Origin: Pegoplata infirma
Taxonomy: Eukaryota; Arthropoda; Insecta; Diptera; Anthomyiidae
Direction of reading: 5' to 3'
Length of the DNA stretch: 64,000 bases
Assembly (NCBI GenBank): GCA_963921195.1
Contig: OY992536.1
Location: 98,109,550 to 98,173,549 of the forward strand
Numbering within the stretch: position 1 is the stretch's first letter; each line of letters begins with the position of its first letter. The position numbers and the translations under genes were made by a program. A model generated the notes under the pieces. The model was not told the DNA's origin. It saw only the letters and a list, made by a program, of their open reading frames with translations, and did not search any database. Below, piece after piece: positions 1 to 11,290 of the stretch.

Positions 1-866
1 TTGGTTCCTTTCGAATGTTTTTTTTAGAACCGTTATAAATCCTCGATAGTATTTTAGTACCTTTAGAACACCCATCTCTTCCAAAAATAAACCAAAAACC
101 AACAAAATTTTTAACCAAAAAGATTTTATTTGCTTAACAGTTTTTTTTTGTATTCTTTTGGTGAATATTTAATTTACGGAAAAATATTTTAACGACAACG
201 TTGACCTAGTTAACACATACACTCCAACACTCAAACATTTACATTCTTAACAATTTACACACATTGAATCGACTTGACGATCAACATCATCATGATCATA
301 ATGGTTGGGTTATATGGGTTTTGTATCCAAAAAAAAAAGAAAAAAACTTAAAGTTGCTAATTAACAAGCCACAGAACTTTTTTGGGATTTTATTTTTTTT
401 TTTTTGCAAATTAACAATATTTTTTATAAATTTTTGGGTGATTACAAAGAAAGTTTAAAGAGTGTAAAGAGGGAAGGTGGTTGGTTGACTGGTCGGTCGT
501 TAAGAAAGGTAATAAAAAAAATAAAATGAAAGAAAAGAAAGGTGTAGCAAGCATGTCCGTCTGTCTGTCTGTTCATGATGCTGCTGACAATCTTAAAAAC
601 TAAATAAAAAATCTCTGCATGATCATGATTAAAAGAACTCATATGACATCATCCAAAGTCATTTTGTTTTATGGGAATAAAGAGGAATGAATGTGTGTGA
701 GATAATAATCGTCCAAAGAATTAAAATAATATTATGTATGTGCAAATCTTTGAAAATGAGGCAATGTTTTTCCTTTAGATATGATGGAACTTGGATAATA
801 CTTACAGTGGTTTAAATGAGTTATTGAATTATAAAAGTTTTATTTTTCTAAACCTCAATTAATATA
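1..866. other. A/T-rich DNA without a recognised gene
   Basis: Long A and T runs and scattered short open frames with no recognisable motif. A short GTCY-type microsatellite lies near 554-573. I see no promoter, splice-framed exon or RNA gene that I can defend. Confidence 0.6.
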
Positions 867-1080
867 CAGTCAAACTCGCTTATAACGTACGCGGTATTCT
901 AACGAATAACGAATTCTCGGTTATAAGGAACTAATTCCAAAGTCCCGACATTTTCAGACAAAATACTTCTTTTATAACGAACTCGGTTATAGCGAATTCT
1001 CGGTTAAAACGAACTACTTATTATGGTCCCACGAACACAATTTCATGTATATTTACTTTTTTATAACGAACTCTCATAAA
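867..1080 (+). mobile_element. Possible pogo/Tc1-like transposon end with TATAACGAA repeats
   Basis: The stretch opens with TA followed by CAGTCAAACTCGCTTATAAC, which resembles pogo/Tigger-type terminal repeats inserted at TA. It continues with several degenerate copies of a TATAACGAACT-like motif. No matching inverted end was found nearby, so it is either a truncated element or a solo end. Assignment to pogo rests on the look of the terminus only. Confidence 0.35.
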
Positions 1081-1316
1081 TATTTTGAAATGTGCAGCAA
1101 TTTAATTACCAAACTCACAGAAGAATAGAAATTTTTGGTTAAGGGATTTTCTGAATTTTATTTCACTTTTTCAAATTTCAATAAGTCGGTTCTGAATTTT
1201 ATTTAGACATTTCTAATCTTTTTGGATTCCAAATTTCACTTTTCTGAAAATTTGGGTTTTATTTTTTATAATTATTTATTTATGAACATCAATTAAGCAT
1301 TTCTGAATTAAAATTG
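1081..1316. repeat. Degenerate TTTCTGAATTT-type low-complexity repeat
   Basis: Recurring TTTCTGAATTT / AATTTCAATT words with no fixed period. Similar text resumes after 2128, on the other side of the element at 1325-2119, so that element appears to have inserted into this repeat. Confidence 0.4.
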
Positions 1317-1324
1317 GTATTTTC

Positions 1325-2119
1325 TAGAGTTGTCAACCGAATAAAAATAATTCGATTAATCGATCAAACAAAACCAAAATCTTGTTCGATTAATTTTAAA
1401 ATGACGATTAATCGAAAAACTTTTTTTTTTATACATTCCAACTACAGTATTAAAAGATCGGTCTAGAACCCCATAAAGTAAATATATTTTTGATCAGTGA
1501 TCGATTATAAGACATTATAGCAATGTCCGTTTGTCCGTCCGTCTGTGGAGGGCACGATACATTCCAAAATAAAAGAGCTATATGTACGTTTATGTCTTCC
1601 GGTCATAGGCTGGTAAAGTTCCGAGAGAAAATCGGACGAGGCGAAAAATGTTCCGCCTTAAAAAACTAAAACACCACCAGAAAAACCATTTTTTACATTT
1701 TTTTTCTATATTTGTTCAACAAATGAAATATTTTTATGCCATATGAAGTTCATTGACCTACATTTGGACCAAGATTGACCAACATTTTGACCAAGATGAC
1801 CACGCCCACTTTTAAGGGCGTGGTTATAGAAAATATTACAAAATAATGACAAAAGTGTGTTTCTAGGCGTAAATATCGAATTTGTAAACATTTATGTGAA
1901 GAGGGAAAAGGTGTCCTCCAACGTCCCCCGCCGAATTCCCACTCCCCACAACTTAAAAAACTTTAAGCTTAATAAAAATAATTTTATAGCCCCTTTTTTA
2001 TTCGTTATTCTCATCGATTAATCGAATAATTCTTTAGATTTAATCGTTTGATCGAACGAACAAAAACAATTATTTGAATTATTCGAACAAAGTTAAAAGT
2101 CGAATAATTGACAACTCTA
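1325..2119. mobile_element. hAT-like non-autonomous element, 795 bp
   Basis: The termini are TAGAGTTGTCAA on the left and its complement TTGACAACTCTA on the right. They are flanked by a perfect 8-bp direct repeat GTATTTTC at 1317-1324 and 2120-2127, the TSD length typical of hAT transposons. The sub-terminal DNA is rich in ATTCGATTAATCGA words, also seen in the element at 57513-58239. There is no transposase ORF, so it must have been moved in trans. The middle, about 1450-1930, looks like a GTCY element. Confidence 0.8.
1450..1930 (-). mobile_element. GTCY (DINE-1/mini-me-like) fragment nested in the hAT element
   Basis: Contains the shared block of a GGTCT motif, a CCATAAAGTA motif, a GATCGATT-like motif, AAGACATT and a GTCCGTCTGTC-type microsatellite, also present at 26.9, 34.1 and 48.5 kb. 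The order matches the minus-oriented copies. A perfect 8-bp hairpin (CCACGCCC / GGGCGTGG, loop ACTTTTAA) sits at 1800-1823. Neither terminus of the family is clear here, so this copy is partial. Confidence 0.5.
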
Positions 2120-2539
2120 GTATTTTCTGAATTTAAATTGACATTTCTTTCAATTGTTTTTTTCAGAATTGAAGTTGTCCTTGTCTAAATTTAATTGGCG
2201 ATACTCTGGATTTCACTTGAACTTATCTGGAATTAAATTTGGATTAAGTTAATCTTAATTAGGCTTTCCTCAAATGCCATCCAATGACTTCCAAGCTCTA
2301 AAGAGCTTATTCACTAAAATGCTCGTAAGTTCGTATGTCGAAATTTTCTTCAATTTTACTTGATTCTACGCAATTCGAAGAATGAATTTATCAATGTAAG
2401 CGACGAAGAAAGTTTTGACGTGTACACACATTTTAAGTGTGTTCATCCAAATTCAGACAATTACCTTGTTATGTCTGACTTTTCTGACATTTACTTTCTT
2501 TTTTTTTTTACTTTGAGCTGACCAACACTCAGGAGATGC

Positions 2540-3940
2540 CCCCTACTAATGCAATGCATTAGGAAAATAGATTATGAGGAGAAGTGAAGAGGGATTAGTG
2601 TTTGTGGACATTTAATGTGAATTTTTGTAAATTGTATCCGACACTGGGAAGATTTCTGCCGGGAGTTTATTTCACATACGCCAAGTTCGACCGAGAAACG
2701 AATTTTCTCTATAATGCGTTGTGCGAAACATTGGACAACGAACGGATATGATCTGCTGGAAAGGCGAGTACTACGGGCATGCACCCACATCTCAGGTATG
2801 AGTTCGCCCATCTCAGCTGAACACTTACCGTGGTAATATCGATAAAACAATGACGCACAAACCACATTCCGACGATGCTGTAACGAGTCAATAGAGTTTT
2901 ATACTCTACTGTCATTAATGAGGTTCAACGCACTCCTTTGCACCCGATCCAGAAGCTTCAAAGTAGACCACCAGCCCAGATATGGGATTTGTATTCCATT
3001 TTCGGTCGGATATAGGCGGTATAAATAGTGAGGAGATCAGGCGAAGTGAAGTAATTCTTGCACCGTTTTAAGAAACCAAGACACTTGAATGCTTCTTTCG
3101 ACACTTGAAAAACATGTTGGTTTCAACGAACATCACATTGGATTTTCATGCCTAAAACAATAAGAGTTTCTGATTCCTCAATAGCTATATCACCCATGGA
3201 TACAGATGACTCTGATTACACAAGCCATCTGTGGGTCAACATACAACATTGGGTTTTACGAGCATAAAAATCGACCCTATTCGCAAGACCTTAATCGAAG
3301 ATTGTCGTAAAGTGATGATTGAGTGTGTCGTTCATGTTTCGCCTCATAGATTCAACCTTAGTAAGGCTTGCAATATGATTAAAGGAAAATGAATGTCAAA
3401 TGTCGCTGTCATCTGCGAAAGAATGGATAGGATTGGAAGTAAGACCCAGGAGGTCGTTAAGAAAAATAAGAAAAAGTGTAGGAGAAAGAACAAAGCCTTG
3501 CGGTGCCCCTGAATTTAAATGAAACTCATCTGATGAGAGCCCATCTATAACAATACGTATAGAGCGGTCTCTGAGAAGCTTGATATAAATCGATAGAAAT
3601 CACTACCGACACCAACGCAATAAGTTTTAAAACGAGTGCGCCGTTTCACACACGATCGAACGCTGTGGAAATATCTAGAGCAACAACTTTTCTTTCACCA
3701 AATTGCTGAATAAAACGAGAAACGCCAACAAGTCCCTCGTAGAACGACTTCTACGAAAGCCATATTGTCGATCACACAAAAGTGCATTAAACTCCAGATA
3801 ATTTACCAAGTGGTGGTTGGTCATGCTCTCCATGACTTTCGAGAGCGTAGAGCAAATTGCTATTGGGTGGTAGTTTTCAGGGTTTGTAGACTCCCTCTTT
3901 TTTGGGATTGCTGGTCGTTGTTGACCTTTCAGCAAGAGGG
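2540..3940 (-). pseudogene. Decayed non-LTR retrotransposon (reverse transcriptase and C-terminus)
   Basis: Read on the minus strand, 3935-3675 encodes an RT finger/palm segment with a YHPIAICSTLSKVME motif (usual consensus YRPIA) and a QYGFRRSRST motif. Around 3520-3400 come GAPQGFVLSPTLFLIF and the catalytic FADD motif, whose codons lie at 3408-3419. The conserved C-terminal segment with LFYRYYHGKCSAE follows at about 2860-2780, then an A/T-rich 3' flank. The reading frame is broken several times and the N-terminal endonuclease is absent. Motif style suggests the Jockey/CR1 superfamily; the exact clade is not settled. This is a different lineage from the RNase H-bearing LINEs elsewhere in the window. 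Reverse transcription in cis is not expected from this copy. Confidence 0.8.
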
Positions 3941-3959
3941 AAAAACTTCTACCTGATAG

Positions 3960-4160
3960 GAGTAGCTAAATAATGCTGCCAAAGGATAAGGGTTAAAAGC
4001 GGGGTCTAAAATGACCCGTTCAGTTAATGTGAAGATCGACCTGTATGAGCTTATTGCCCTTTATTCAGTTTTTAAGGGTCAAAATGGAAGGGGAGTCAAA
4101 AATGACCCGTATTCAGTTTTTTTTCGAATTTATATTGATGCCATATATACCAGGGCGCTA
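3960..4160. other. Short spacer with a duplicated AAAATGACCCG motif
   Basis: AAAATGACCCG followed by TTCAGTT occurs near 4007 and again near 4098, with GTCAAAA just before the second copy. Probably a degenerate direct repeat. Nothing coding is recognisable. Confidence 0.4.
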
Positions 4161-4395
4161 ATTCTCGGAGTCGATAGCAATCGAAATTCTACCCGAGAGT
4201 GCGATTTAAAATTTTTTTTTTGCCTAAAATTATGCTTTGATTAATAAAATCGTTTTTATATTTTGTTTATGTTTCACTCTTGCAAAATTAACATGTTAAA
4301 AGCTGGTATTTATCAAAGCATAATTTTAGACATACGGAAAAATTAAAAAATCGCAAGTTCGAGTAGAATTTCGACCGCTATCGACTCCAAGAAAT
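4160..4395. repeat. Imperfect foldback element, about 235 bp
   Basis: The left arm, about 4163-4255, contains CGGAGTCGATAGC and AAAATTATGCTTTGAT. The right arm, about 4305-4390, is its imperfect complement, with ATCAAAGCATAATTTT and GCTATCGACTCC. The arms are roughly 85-90 bp around a loop of about 45 bp. This is MITE-like, but no clear TSD was found. Confidence 0.6.
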
Positions 4396-4399
4396 AGAA

Positions 4400-5614
4400 A
4401 CCATATCGGTTTCATTCAAAGGGGAATTTTTTGGCACATACTATGGCATGCAGTTTTTATTTTCCATTGTTCCAAATGTTCACTTTGCCGACTTTCCTGG
4501 TAAGCTTACAAGAAAACCTTACAATAGAATCTGATAGCGGAATTCAATTGAGGAGGTGAAACACATAAAGATTTTTGTGCTATTATGCCTTTAAACCTAA
4601 ATATTGTTGCGTTCGATTTTGAATTTTGATATTTATTAACCCATGAATGTTTGATTTGATGCTTAAATTGTTCAGACTCTCCCAACAACATCTTGGTAAT
4701 GGGTGGTAATTACATAATACATTACCAATGTTTATCATGTGTCTATCTATATATAAGACTCACAGACTGACATACTAACTCATCATTGCCCAGCCCAAAC
4801 AGCTTATTCTAGAAACTTAATAATTTGGAATGTAGGTTCACCCTTTACAGCAAAAATTAACCCCGCCAAACTACTGTGCCGATGTAAGTAAATCTTCTCG
4901 TATGCTTGATCATAATCATCCGAAAAAAATGTTAAAACAAAAATAAATACAAAATAAATATTCTTCCTCTAGAGAGTATTTAGCACTTCGGCACCTCGAT
5001 TAGCAAAAAAACACGTACAATCATGAACATGCATGCATAACTAAAAACCTCTTTACCTAAAATACCTGAGAATATGTATGAAAAGTAAAATTTGTTAAAA
5101 AAAAAAACGTTGTTACTGCGTTTGTTTGTATTAGCAAATTTTTATTGTTTTTGTAAAGTTCTAAGTATTTGTGGTTGGCTTTAAGTTAAGTAACCCAACC
5201 AAAGTCATTTGTTGTTATTGCATGTTGATGATGGCGAGTGTGTGTAAATAAATGTTTTGTTGTTATTGTTGATAATGATGATTATGGTTTGTCCTAATTT
5301 TTGGAATTTACGATTATAACACTTCACAGAATGAATCTAACATTAAACAGTCACATACAAATACACGCAGTAGGACACATATTGATGTGTGAATAGGGCG
5401 GCAGTTAACTTTAAAAGTTTGAATCGTGGCACAGTGCGACATTTGGCCAATCTAGGTGGACAAAAATCTAATTTAAAAGATCCTGGCTAGAAGTTTGGTT
5501 TGATAATAATGTAGGACATAACTAATATTGACAACAAAATTTGGAACAATCGAACGATTGCCAAGCCCATTTTTGGGAAATTAACTATCATTTAAGAAAT
5601 TGCTTAAATAATTT
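4400..5614. other. A/T-rich DNA, no feature recognised
   Basis: No coding motif, RNA gene or bounded repeat is evident. Short open frames look random. Confidence 0.5.
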
Positions 5615-5826
5615 GAAGAATTCTGATTAATTTTTATTAAAAAAATAAAAATTGTTTTATTCGACCTTTAAAATATTATATTAAGAGGATGTTTGTTCTG
5701 GCTCAAGGTCATTATTTTCTTTACAAATTAAAACCATGATATTCTGATAGCATAATTTTTAAGAAAATTATTTTTTTTGTTTTAAATTTATTTATGTTGG
5801 TCATTTTTGCAAGATTTAATCAACAC

Positions 5827-6975
5827 GTTTTCGCATAACCGTACACTCAAAAAAATACGTTAGTAGATTTACTAATTTTTTTTTTGCTAATGCTAGTTAG
5901 CTAACTTTTAGCAAATTTTTAGTTGAGATTAGCATGTTAGCAAAAATTCTTGTAAACTTCATTTAGCTCATTAGCAATTTTAAACAAACTTTGAACTAAT
6001 TTCTTTTGCTAAATTTGAAATTGAGTTGACAACATTTTTACAAGATTTTTTGCTAACATTAGCAAAAATAAATGGTAAATTTTTTTTATTTTCAGAAAAC
6101 TTAAAATGGCGCTATCTCGGAAACTAAGCCAGATTGAGCAAAATGGAGACATTTTTGGTTCTTAGAATCTCCATACTTTCGCGGGTCCTCTTCACATGTG
6201 TGGACCCTAATGGGACCTAACTATGGATCCCAAAAAGTTAGCATTCCCGAAAATTTTAAAATGCTCATATCTCGGTAAATATTGCCGACACAACAAAAAG
6301 TCCAACAGAATTTTTGTAGCTCTCAACACGTAGAACAAGACCGCAAAATAACCAAAAGCTCTCCGAGTAATATTTTTGAAGTTATCGAGTTTTTTAATTC
6401 TCAAGACCCCAGTGATCCCCTAAAATCACGTATCTCAAAAACTAAGCAAGGTAGAGCGAAACGGACACAAATTTTGGATCAAAAACTATGACGATTTTTA
6501 AGGAACCCAACTAGGTCTAGGCCCATCGGGGTCTGTGTGTATGAACTAAGTTGAAATAAAAATTATTTCAGTTAACTAATTTTTAGCAAAACGTTTTTGC
6601 TAACTTTACAAAAAAAATTGTGGGTTCAAAATCAGCAAATTTTCTTGTAGGTTTACAAGCTTTTTTTGCTAACTTTACAGTTTTTTTTTGAGTGTATATA
6701 CGCTTACCCATACAAATTTTAAATTATCCACGCTTATCTTTAGCGTGTATAATTATCGGCCTTCGATAAAAAGTGATGCCAAGTTCACATTTTTAATGAA
6801 ATAGCATAGACACAATCCTTTTTTCTTGTTATATCAAAGACATACACCTTTTTTTTCTTGTTTGCCTTAATAAATTTTGACACACAACAAAAATTATGCC
6901 AAGTACATTTTGTTAAACGTGGATGCGTTTTCGGTTAAACGGTTAATGTTAACATATATACGGTTATGCGAAAAC
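5827..6975. mobile_element. TIR element with GTTTTCGCATAACCG ends
   Basis: The left end GTTTTCGCATAACCGTA and the right end, whose complement reads the same, form an inverted repeat. Removing the nested MITE at 5844-6694 leaves about 300 bp, with sub-terminal TATACG / CGTATATA words. It lies inside family C copy 1, where it stands in place of about 100 bp present in other copies. No clean TSD is visible. Confidence 0.55.
5844..6694. mobile_element. MITE with CACTCAAAAAAA termini and TA duplication, copy 1
   Basis: The termini are CACTCAAAAAAA and its complement, with TA on both sides (5842-5843 and 6695-6696), as expected for a Tc1/mariner-type target duplication. It has sub-terminal TTAGCAAAAAT-type words. 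The centre (about 6200-6480) is highly similar to the inverted copy at 29805-30675. The short open frames here are shared by both copies but resemble no known protein. Confidence 0.75.
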
Positions 6976-7084
6976 AGAGCTAATACATATTCGACTCTAT
7001 CCACAATGTGAATTAGAAAGACGAAGAAATTGTCAATAACCAACAAAAATATTTAAAACATTTTTACATATGATAGTCCATTGG

Positions 7085-7260
7085 AAAGTAAAATTTGATG
7101 CTGAAAATAATCGTAGAACATTTTAACCCTTTAAACGCACGCCTTAGTAGGTTTCTGAGCCATTTCTTACAAAAAAATTACGTAAATGACCCATTAAAAC
7201 GGGAGATAGAGGTTTAGCGTACTCTAGAAAATGTTCCCCATAAAATTCTATTGAAGATAT
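7085..7260. repeat. Partial copy of the 46.9-48.1 kb foldback family
   Basis: Contains CATTTTAACCCTTTAAACGC, ACGCCTTAGTAGG, then GAGATAGAGG and AAAATGTTC. The same order occurs in the arms of the foldback element at 46945-48077. Only half an arm is recognised. Confidence 0.5.
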
Positions 7261-8223
7261 CCAAACACTATTTGAAGTTAAAAAAAACATTAACATTAGT
7301 TTTTTTCGACTTTTTTTCAACGCCTTTGAAAAAAAAACTGAAAAATTCAGTGGGCTGTAAAAAAAATTTGAGACGTTACAGAGCTAAACCCTTTGGGGTT
7401 TTTACTACTACACATAAGTACTTTCAAACTGTCTTGGTTTGGTTGAGGCCCTAAATGTGCTGCTGCACTGTGTAACCTATCGATTTCGTTGATTAATTCT
7501 ACTACAGGAACCGAGATGTCAGGTTCCACGCGTTCCCCCACCGACTCAGAGCCATTTCTAGCACATTCATTAGCCTATTCGTCCAGGAACTCAGATCAGC
7601 TTGACTGTGTGCTGACTGATTCGACGAAAGGATTGTAAAAAGTTCCTAACGATTGCCAATTTTACAGTTTTTGATTCTTAGACCTTCAGAGCTGCAAGAC
7701 TATTCACGAAAATGTTAATGGCGCAAGGACAAAGGTCCCTTGTCATAATCATCTGAGCCATTCACCGTACCTACCTCTATTTTGCATCGGCCCGTAAAGA
7801 TTAAGATCGCCCAGTCTTCCCTAGTTGGTATTTAGACATCGAAGGTTATGTCAAAGTTCGTATGTGGTGAGATATAGTCGGTTTTTTGTTCCAGTTTTGT
7901 ATGGAATTCAAGATTGATGATATTGTGACACTGTTGAACACCTTCCACATCAATGAATAGTGCCAAAATATACTCTTTTTTGTGAAAAGTATTATCAATC
8001 AACTCGACTACCCCACTTAAAGCCGTCTCAACAGACCAACTCTTAAGGTACGCTTGTTGGGCCTTGCTGATGTTGTCTGATGTAAGGGTACTTCTCACAT
8101 TGATATCTTCCAGTCTTTCCAATGTTTTCAATAAAAACGATGACAGACTGTAGGTCATGATTCATGAAACTGACCGCCCACGTTATCTTACGTTCGTCGA
8201 CCATTTTTCTGATGAGTTCATTC

Positions 8224-9315
8224 TAGGGCTGTCAATCCCGAAATCCCGAATCCCGAAATCCCGGGATTTTTGTCATAAAATGAATCCCGAATCCCGGGAT
8301 TTTCAAGCACAAATCCCGGGATTTTTGAAATATTAAAAATGTATGAGAATTTATTTTTAAAAATACAACTTTGTTCAATTATTGTTACATTTACATCAAC
8401 AAATTAAAACTAAAACTTTTTTTGAATTTCCAACGTAGCTGGCCACGAATTTTGCTGAGCTGAGAATTCTACCCAGGCTTGCTGAATACTAGTCCAACGC
8501 ACTGACCATTAAGTCACGGAGCTCTTTGAACAAAGTTTTCAGGTTTTGGCGAAAATTTTCTAAAAAACCAAAATTTTGATCCAGGGCGCCACGGGTAAAT
8601 TTAATCCGATTGGCTTCAAATTTGTACCACATAAGTTTTAGGTCTAGGAGAATAAAAATTTTCCGGGAGGTTTAAAATTGGAAGAAACCGTTTTTTCTAC
8701 AAAAAAATACAAGTCTAATGTATTATATTATTACATTTTTCCTTTAAATGTTTTTATTATTTTAAATTTTCTTTAAATTAGTTTTAAAATTATTTAGTGC
8801 AACAACTGAAATCGGAATGGGATGAAACCAAAAGCAAATAAAAGTTGTTATTTTCCTTAACAAACCCCTCAAGGCTTTTTTTAGTTCATTGCTAAATATT
8901 TAATATTAATAATTACTTGAAAACTGCATAAGTTGCGTATACTTAATTTTTTAATGCCTTTAAATAACAATAATATAATAAGAATAATTAGAAATCATTT
9001 TTTTTTAATAATTTCGTTGTAGCGAAATCGACCCAAAGGTTTTCGTCGGAATCAAACCCACGACTCCCTGCTTAATAGGCTAGCACGCTACCAACTAACA
9101 CACAGTAGCCCCTTAATATGCACAATAAAATTGATACATAAAGATTCTACTATTTTTTACTTTTATAATCAAAGAAATTTAATCCCGAAAAATCCCGAAA
9201 AATCCCGGGATCCCGAAAAATCCCGTTATCCCGAAAAATCCCGGGATCCCGGGATTTCGATTTTCAAATCCCGAATCCCGGGATTTTAAAAAACCGATCC
9301 CGTTTGACAGCCCTA
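8224..9315. mobile_element. hAT-like element with TCCCGGGA sub-terminal arrays, 1092 bp
   Basis: The ends are TAGGGCTGTCAA and TTGACAGCCCTA, flanked by a perfect 8-bp TSD GTTCATTC (8216-8223 and 9316-9323). The two sub-terminal zones (about 8236-8332 and 9178-9305) are dense with AATCCCGAAA and AATCCCGGGATT words, a palindromic and locally GC-rich motif in A/T-rich DNA. No transposase is present. A minus-strand SINE remnant lies inside at about 9000-9112. The interior near 8580-8670 shares a block containing TTTAATCCGATTGGC with about 51390-51460. Confidence 0.9.
9000..9112 (-). mobile_element. tRNA-derived SINE remnant (minus) inside the hAT element
   Basis: The complement reads GGGGCTACTG, GTTAGTTGGTAGCGTGCTAG, GTCGTGGGTTTGATTCC and a TTTCGCTACAAC-type segment. 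This is the same SINE family as the copies at 9.7, 21.3, 23.0 and 34.5 kb, with mutations in the B box (GGTTTGATTCC). Confidence 0.7.
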
Positions 9316-9698
9316 GTTCATTCATCGGAATTGCATTTAGTGAAAGTGTACCCAAGAAAGTATCTCTCTTCACCTCGTTCTTGCAACCCGGGAAATAGGT
9401 GAATTTAATTGAACGATCAATTCATAAAAGTACCCAGTAATGGTCAGAGAAAGAGCATTCCTGTGATACCTTGCAGTCAGAAATTCTAATTTTGGCTGTG
9501 TTTGACACCACATTTATGTCAATAACCTGTTCCATAATTTTGTTATAGAACGTCGACCTATTTCCCTTGTTACATATAACTAAGGGATAAGAAGTAATCA
9601 AAAAGGGACTGAACTCGCCGTACTTCATAAAAGTGTATGGTGAGCATTGGCATCTCCATCTACCACAATATCCTGGCCCTTGGTCATATAAACTTCTA

Positions 9699-9905
9699 AA
9701 CCCCCGTAGACTAGTTGGTAGCGTGCCAGCCTTTCAACGTGGGGGTCGTGGGTTCGATTCCCACCAGAACCCTTGGTTTCTTTCGCTACAACGAGACGAC
9801 GGTCATTGTTACCAGTTCTCGGTTAGGTGGAATTTAGTAAAAATGAGTTGTAAATAAATAGAAAGAATCAATAAAAATAATTGATCATGTGATCAAAACT
9901 ATTAT
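9699..9905 (+). mobile_element. tRNA-derived SINE, 12-bp TSD
   Basis: The tRNA-like head contains an A-box-like segment TAGACTAGTTGG and a B box GGTTCGATTCC. A tRNA-unrelated body follows (TTTCGCTACAACGAGACGAC) and the tail contains TGATCATGTGATCA then ATTATTAT. It is flanked by perfect direct repeats TATAAACTTCTA at 9687-9698 and 9906-9917, indicating LINE-mediated target-primed insertion. The internal RNA polymerase III promoter boxes appear intact. Confidence 0.9.
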
Positions 9906-9929
9906 TATAAACTTCTATCAAAGACATGG

Positions 9930-10990
9930 ACGCCAGGAGAATCCCGAATCTCAGGATTTATGATTTTCCATACCGGTATTTTCGAGATTCCGTTTTCTTA
10001 TATTTTTTAATATTTTTATATCTTTTTCAAAAAATACGACAAATGTTCTGTGTGGTTCCATTTTTTTGTGGAAGCAAAAGGTGAACTATTTCTGATTAAT
10101 TTTTATTAATAAATAAAAATTGTTTTATTCGACCTTTAAAATATTATATTTTGTGAGGATGTTTATTCTGGCTCGAGGTCATTATTTTCTTTACTAATTA
10201 AAACCATGATATTCTCATAGTATAATTTTCAAGAAAATTATTTTTTGTTTTAAATTTATTTATGTTGGTCATTTTTGCAAGACTTAATCGACACGTGTTT
10301 CGGAATTTGTCAAGATTCCATTGTCAAGATTATTTAGCAAAAATAGAAACGATATACTACAAAGTAGCAAACGAGTCTAATGACAAATCGTTTGTGCACA
10401 AACTAAAGCATTAATACATATTCGACTCTATCCACAATGTGAATTAGAAAGACGAAGAAATTGTACTATGCTAGTAAGTAACAATTTGCGAAATTTAAAG
10501 CTTGCAAAATGATTCTAAAAACTAATGGTGTTTCAACGAAAGGGCTTTGACACATCTTAACTCTATAAGTTTTAAACTGTTTTTTATGTTTTTTTAAAAC
10601 AACAATTTTAAGGGGTCCAAAGGTTAAACTGCAAAAAGTTGATAACGATGAGCCACTACGAAAGGTAAGAAAGATAACCGAATACGGACGGATTTCCTTC
10701 ACTGGAGGATCTATACTCTGCTGTCTATGGTTCTTCCTTTTCAAAGTTCACAACTATAACAGAACTTCGTAAATCTTTACGAATGCATGGATTTGAATTG
10801 CCAAAGTGATAAAAAATCCCAAATATTTTAAAAAATTCCCAAAATTTTCGAAAAGTCCCTCAAATTCAAAATTGGGGTTCAAAATATCCCAAAAATCCCA
10901 GGATTAGAAAATTTTTTCTTCAATCCCCAATCCCGGTATTTAGGAAAAAAAAAACAATCCAGATTGGAAGCACTAGTTCCTATGAATTTT
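9930..10990. repeat. Degenerate AATCCC-rich element enclosing family C copy 2
   Basis: The left side (about 9940-9995) has AATCCCGAATCTCAGGATTT. The right side (about 10810-10960) has many AATCCCAAA, ATCCCAGGATT and AATCCCGGTATTT words. This arrangement resembles a degraded relative of the hAT element at 8224-9315, but no matching termini or TSD were found. Confidence 0.4.
10090..10462 (+). mobile_element. Family C repeat, copy 2
   Basis: The most complete copy of the family, running from GATTAATTTTTATTAA through TTTATGTTGGTCATTTTTGC, CACGTGTTTCGG and CATATTCGACTCTA to AGAAAGACGAAG. Non-coding. It provides the uninterrupted reference for copy 1 (5.6-7.0 kb) and copy 3 (63.5-63.9 kb). Confidence 0.65.
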
Positions 10991-10999
10991 GAATGTCTA

Positions 11000-11290
11000 G
11001 GTATTCCCTAAGAAACAAAATCTATGGCTCTGAGACTAATAGGAGATTGGCAGGTAGATGGACATGTGTGAGTACACGATAGATTTAGCATTTTCTTAAT
11101 CAAAAGCGCACAAGTGAGCTGATATCGCTTCTAATTACCTTACGGTAATTACTGGACACTATCTTATAGAAAAGTTCGCTGAACGGCTAAAGGTGACATC
11201 AAATGACTATTGCCGGGGTTGCATGGATTAGGAAACTATCAACTCTCTCTGGACATAGACATACTTCATTGGAATTAACATGATACATTT
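11000..11290 (+). pseudogene. LINE 3'-end fragment, plus strand
   Basis: Translation gives ADIAS followed by a stretch resembling VITGHYLIEKFAERLKV, matching the post-RNase H segment of the LINE lineage at 16.6-18.1 and 19.6-23.5 kb (GHCLIGKHAHRLNV-type). Stops are frequent and only about 0.3 kb remains. Orientation is opposite to the neighbouring LINE copies. Confidence 0.6.

Larger units (their letters stand above)
5615..7041 (+). mobile_element. Family C repeat, copy 1, interrupted by nested elements
   Basis: The left part (about 5620-5826) and the right part (about 6977-7041) match the copies at 10090-10462 and 63500-63920. Shared landmarks are GATTAATTTTTATTAA, TTATTCGACC, AAAACCATGATATTC, TTTATGTTGGTCATTTTTGC and, at the right, CATATTCGACTCTA with AGAAAGACGAAG. 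The central portion is replaced by the element starting at 5827. The family is non-coding and of unknown class. Confidence 0.65.
7340..9690 (-). pseudogene. Decayed RNase H-bearing LINE, split by a hAT element
   Basis: On the minus strand the order is that of an ORF2. Endonuclease (EEP) remnants lie at 9690-9440, with a GDANAHH motif near 9640-9660 and SQECSFSDH near 9440-9460. An RT N-terminal segment lies at 8158-7832, with SSFLLKTLERL and ETALSGVVELI. An RNase H tail lies at about 7640-7440, with ARNGSESVGERV. Frameshifts and stops separate the blocks, and the catalytic RT core is missing. A hAT element (8224-9315) interrupts it with an 8-bp target duplication, and a SINE sits at its 5' side (9699-9905). 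Its lineage is that of the copy at 19.6-23.5 kb (I/LOA-like, from domain order). Not functional. Confidence 0.8.

Noticed and set aside
6207..6491. Two overlapping small frames shared by both CACTCAAAA MITE copies
   Set aside because: They overlap on opposite strands, match no known family, and their sharing is explained by common MITE origin.
9700..9772. Functional tRNA gene from perfect B box
   Set aside because: The acceptor stem does not close, the same head recurs in several dispersed copies with a common body and TSDs, so it is a SINE.
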